Assembly (NCBI GenBank): GCA_023424585.1
Contig: JAFADT010000909.1
Coordinates: 1-13,435, forward strand
Length of the DNA: 13,435 nucleotides
From: Pseudomonadota bacterium
GTDB taxonomy: Bacteria; Myxococcota; Myxococcia; Myxococcales; Myxococcaceae
Reading direction: 5' to 3'
Within the stretch, counting starts at the first letter, position 1; each line of letters opens with the position of its first letter. Shown here piece after piece: positions 12,605 to 13,435 of this stretch. The position numbers and the translations under genes were made by a program. The notes beneath the pieces were generated by a model that saw only the letters and a program-made list of their open reading frames with translations, ran no database searches and was not told the DNA's origin.

Positions 12605-13435
12605 AGCAGCCCGGCCCGGTGGCACGGGGGAATGACAACCGCAGGTGGGCCCCCCGCGGCGAGGGGATGAACTCCGCGTGGGCCCGGTGGGCCCGGGCGA
12701 CGAGCGCCACGAGGGACAGGCCGATGCCATGGCCCTGCTTCCCGGCGCGGGCGCTCGGCGCGCGGTAGAAGGGTTCGAAGACGCGCATCGAGTCCTCGGG
12801 TGCGATGCCCGGCCCCTCGTCGCGCACGTCGACGAGCGTGGCGTCCCCGACCTGCTGGAGGGACACGCGGACGCGCCCGCCGTTGGAGAACTTGAGCGCG
12901 TTCTCCACCACGTTGTCGACGAGCTGCCGCAAGAGCTGGCCGTCCCCCGGGATGACGCCCCGGGTGCCTGCGTCGACCTCGACGCGGTGCCGCTCCTCCT
13001 CGGGCAGGGCGAGCACGACGTCCTCCACGAGGTCCGACAGGCTCACCGGCTCGGAGAGCTCGAGCCCGCCCCGCGTGCCGTCCGCCAGCACCAGCAGGCG
13101 CTCCACCAGCACGCCCAGCGACGTCACCGTCCGGAGCATCCGCTCCAGCGCCCGCGCGGTGTCCGGGGGCTGCGGCGTCTCCGACTGGAGCTCCAGCTCC
13201 GCCCGCAGCGTGGTCAGGGGCGTGCGGAGCTCGTGAGCGGCGTTGGCGGCGAAGCGGCGCGACTGGTCCAGCGCTTCATGGAGGCGCGTGAGCAGGTCCA
13301 CCAGCGCGCCGCGCACGGCGTTCACCTCGCCGTAGCGGGCCGGGGTGTGGAGGGGCGCGGGGAGGGGACCGCCGGGCTCGATGCGCGACAGGGCTTCACT
13401 CAGCTCCGTGAGGGGCCGGGCCGCCCAGCGCGCCA
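12603..13435 (-). CDS. Sensor histidine kinase, first gene of the operon (partial, 5' end outside window)
   Basis: This is the C-terminal part (277 codons visible) of a membrane sensor kinase; the frame is open to the window edge and the start lies beyond it. The visible N-terminal stretch (about 13310-13433: ARPLTELSEALSRIE, then RYGEVNAV) looks like a HAMP linker. Next come the HisKA helix with NAAHELRTP (His codon at 13233-13235), the N box VDNVVENALKFSNG, G1 RDEGPGI, F box VFEPFYRA, and G2 GHGIGLSL. All catalytic motifs are intact. The ATPase part is followed directly by the end of the protein. The stop TAG is only 10 bases from the response-regulator start. It differs clearly from the second kinase in sequence, so it is not a recent tandem duplicate. 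Sensor and membrane parts are not visible. Confidence 0.93.
   Translation of the reverse strand, partial: ARWAARPLTELSEALSRIEPGGPLPAPLHTPARYGEVNAVRGALVDLLTRLHEALDQSRRFAANAAHELRTPLTTLRAELELQSETPQPPDTARALERMLRTVTSLGVLVERLLVLADGTRGGLELSEPVSLSDLVEDVVLALPEEERHRVEVDAGTRGVIPGDGQLLRQLVDNVVENALKFSNGGRVRVSLQQVGDATLVDVRDEGPGIAPEDSMRVFEPFYRAPSARAGKQGHGIGLSLVALVARAHRAHAEFIPSPRGAHLRLSFPRATGPGC

Overview
The window looks like chromosomal DNA from a GC-rich myxobacterium (Myxococcota, probably the Myxococcus/Corallococcus/Archangium group). The reasons are very high GC with strong G/C at third codon positions, several lipoproteins with short lipobox signal peptides, one lipoprotein with the Asp-Ala-Gly ('DAG') linker common in this phylum, and OmpR-type two-component genes. 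This assignment is inferred from sequence style, not from a database match. No tRNA, rRNA, CRISPR array, insertion sequence or phage gene was recognised.

Layout. (1) Bases 1-1500: a small beta-rich protein with a strong ribosome-binding site (20-430, +), a possible gene remnant (478-693, +), and a beta-rich protein without a recognisable signal peptide (756-1325, -). (2) Bases 1507-2796 (+): the most unusual gene, a 429-residue Arg/Glu-rich protein made of seven imperfect repeats. Each repeat opens with a [FMIV]-D-x-[EQ] turn and continues as consecutive 8-residue units of the pattern R-hydrophobic-x-x-x-hydrophobic-R-E. No family was recognised. It is separated from the convergent neighbour by two back-to-back hairpins (2801-2907). 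(3) Bases 2922-9081, all on the minus strand: an amidohydrolase lipoprotein, a DAG-linker lipoprotein with a lamin-tail-like domain, a secreted M28 zinc metallopeptidase with a long C-terminal extension, a Spy/CpxP-like lipoprotein, and a CYTH-domain protein. Gaps of about 140-255 bases suggest these are mostly separate transcription units. (4) Bases 9323-10873 (+): a GT39/ArnT-like membrane glycosyltransferase whose 3' end overlaps the convergent kinase gene by 86 bases. (5) Bases 13435 down to 10788 (-): a compact operon of sensor kinase (5' end outside the window), OmpR-family response regulator, and a second sensor kinase. The regulator's ribosome-binding site sits at the stop codon of the first kinase, and the regulator and second kinase overlap by GTGA.

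How the genes may work together: most products between 2.9 and 9.1 kb are predicted to act in the cell envelope (lipoproteins, a secreted peptidase, a periplasmic chaperone-like protein). The glycosyltransferase and the kinases are inner-membrane proteins. No single pathway links them. The best candidate for undescribed biology is the octad-repeat protein at 1507-2796. The HK-RR-HK arrangement at the right edge is a second point of interest.

Gaps between genes are all under 300 bases. 4188-4442, 5343-5491, 7634-7821, 8380-8520 and 9082-9322 hold only likely leader or promoter sequence and the short inverted repeats listed.
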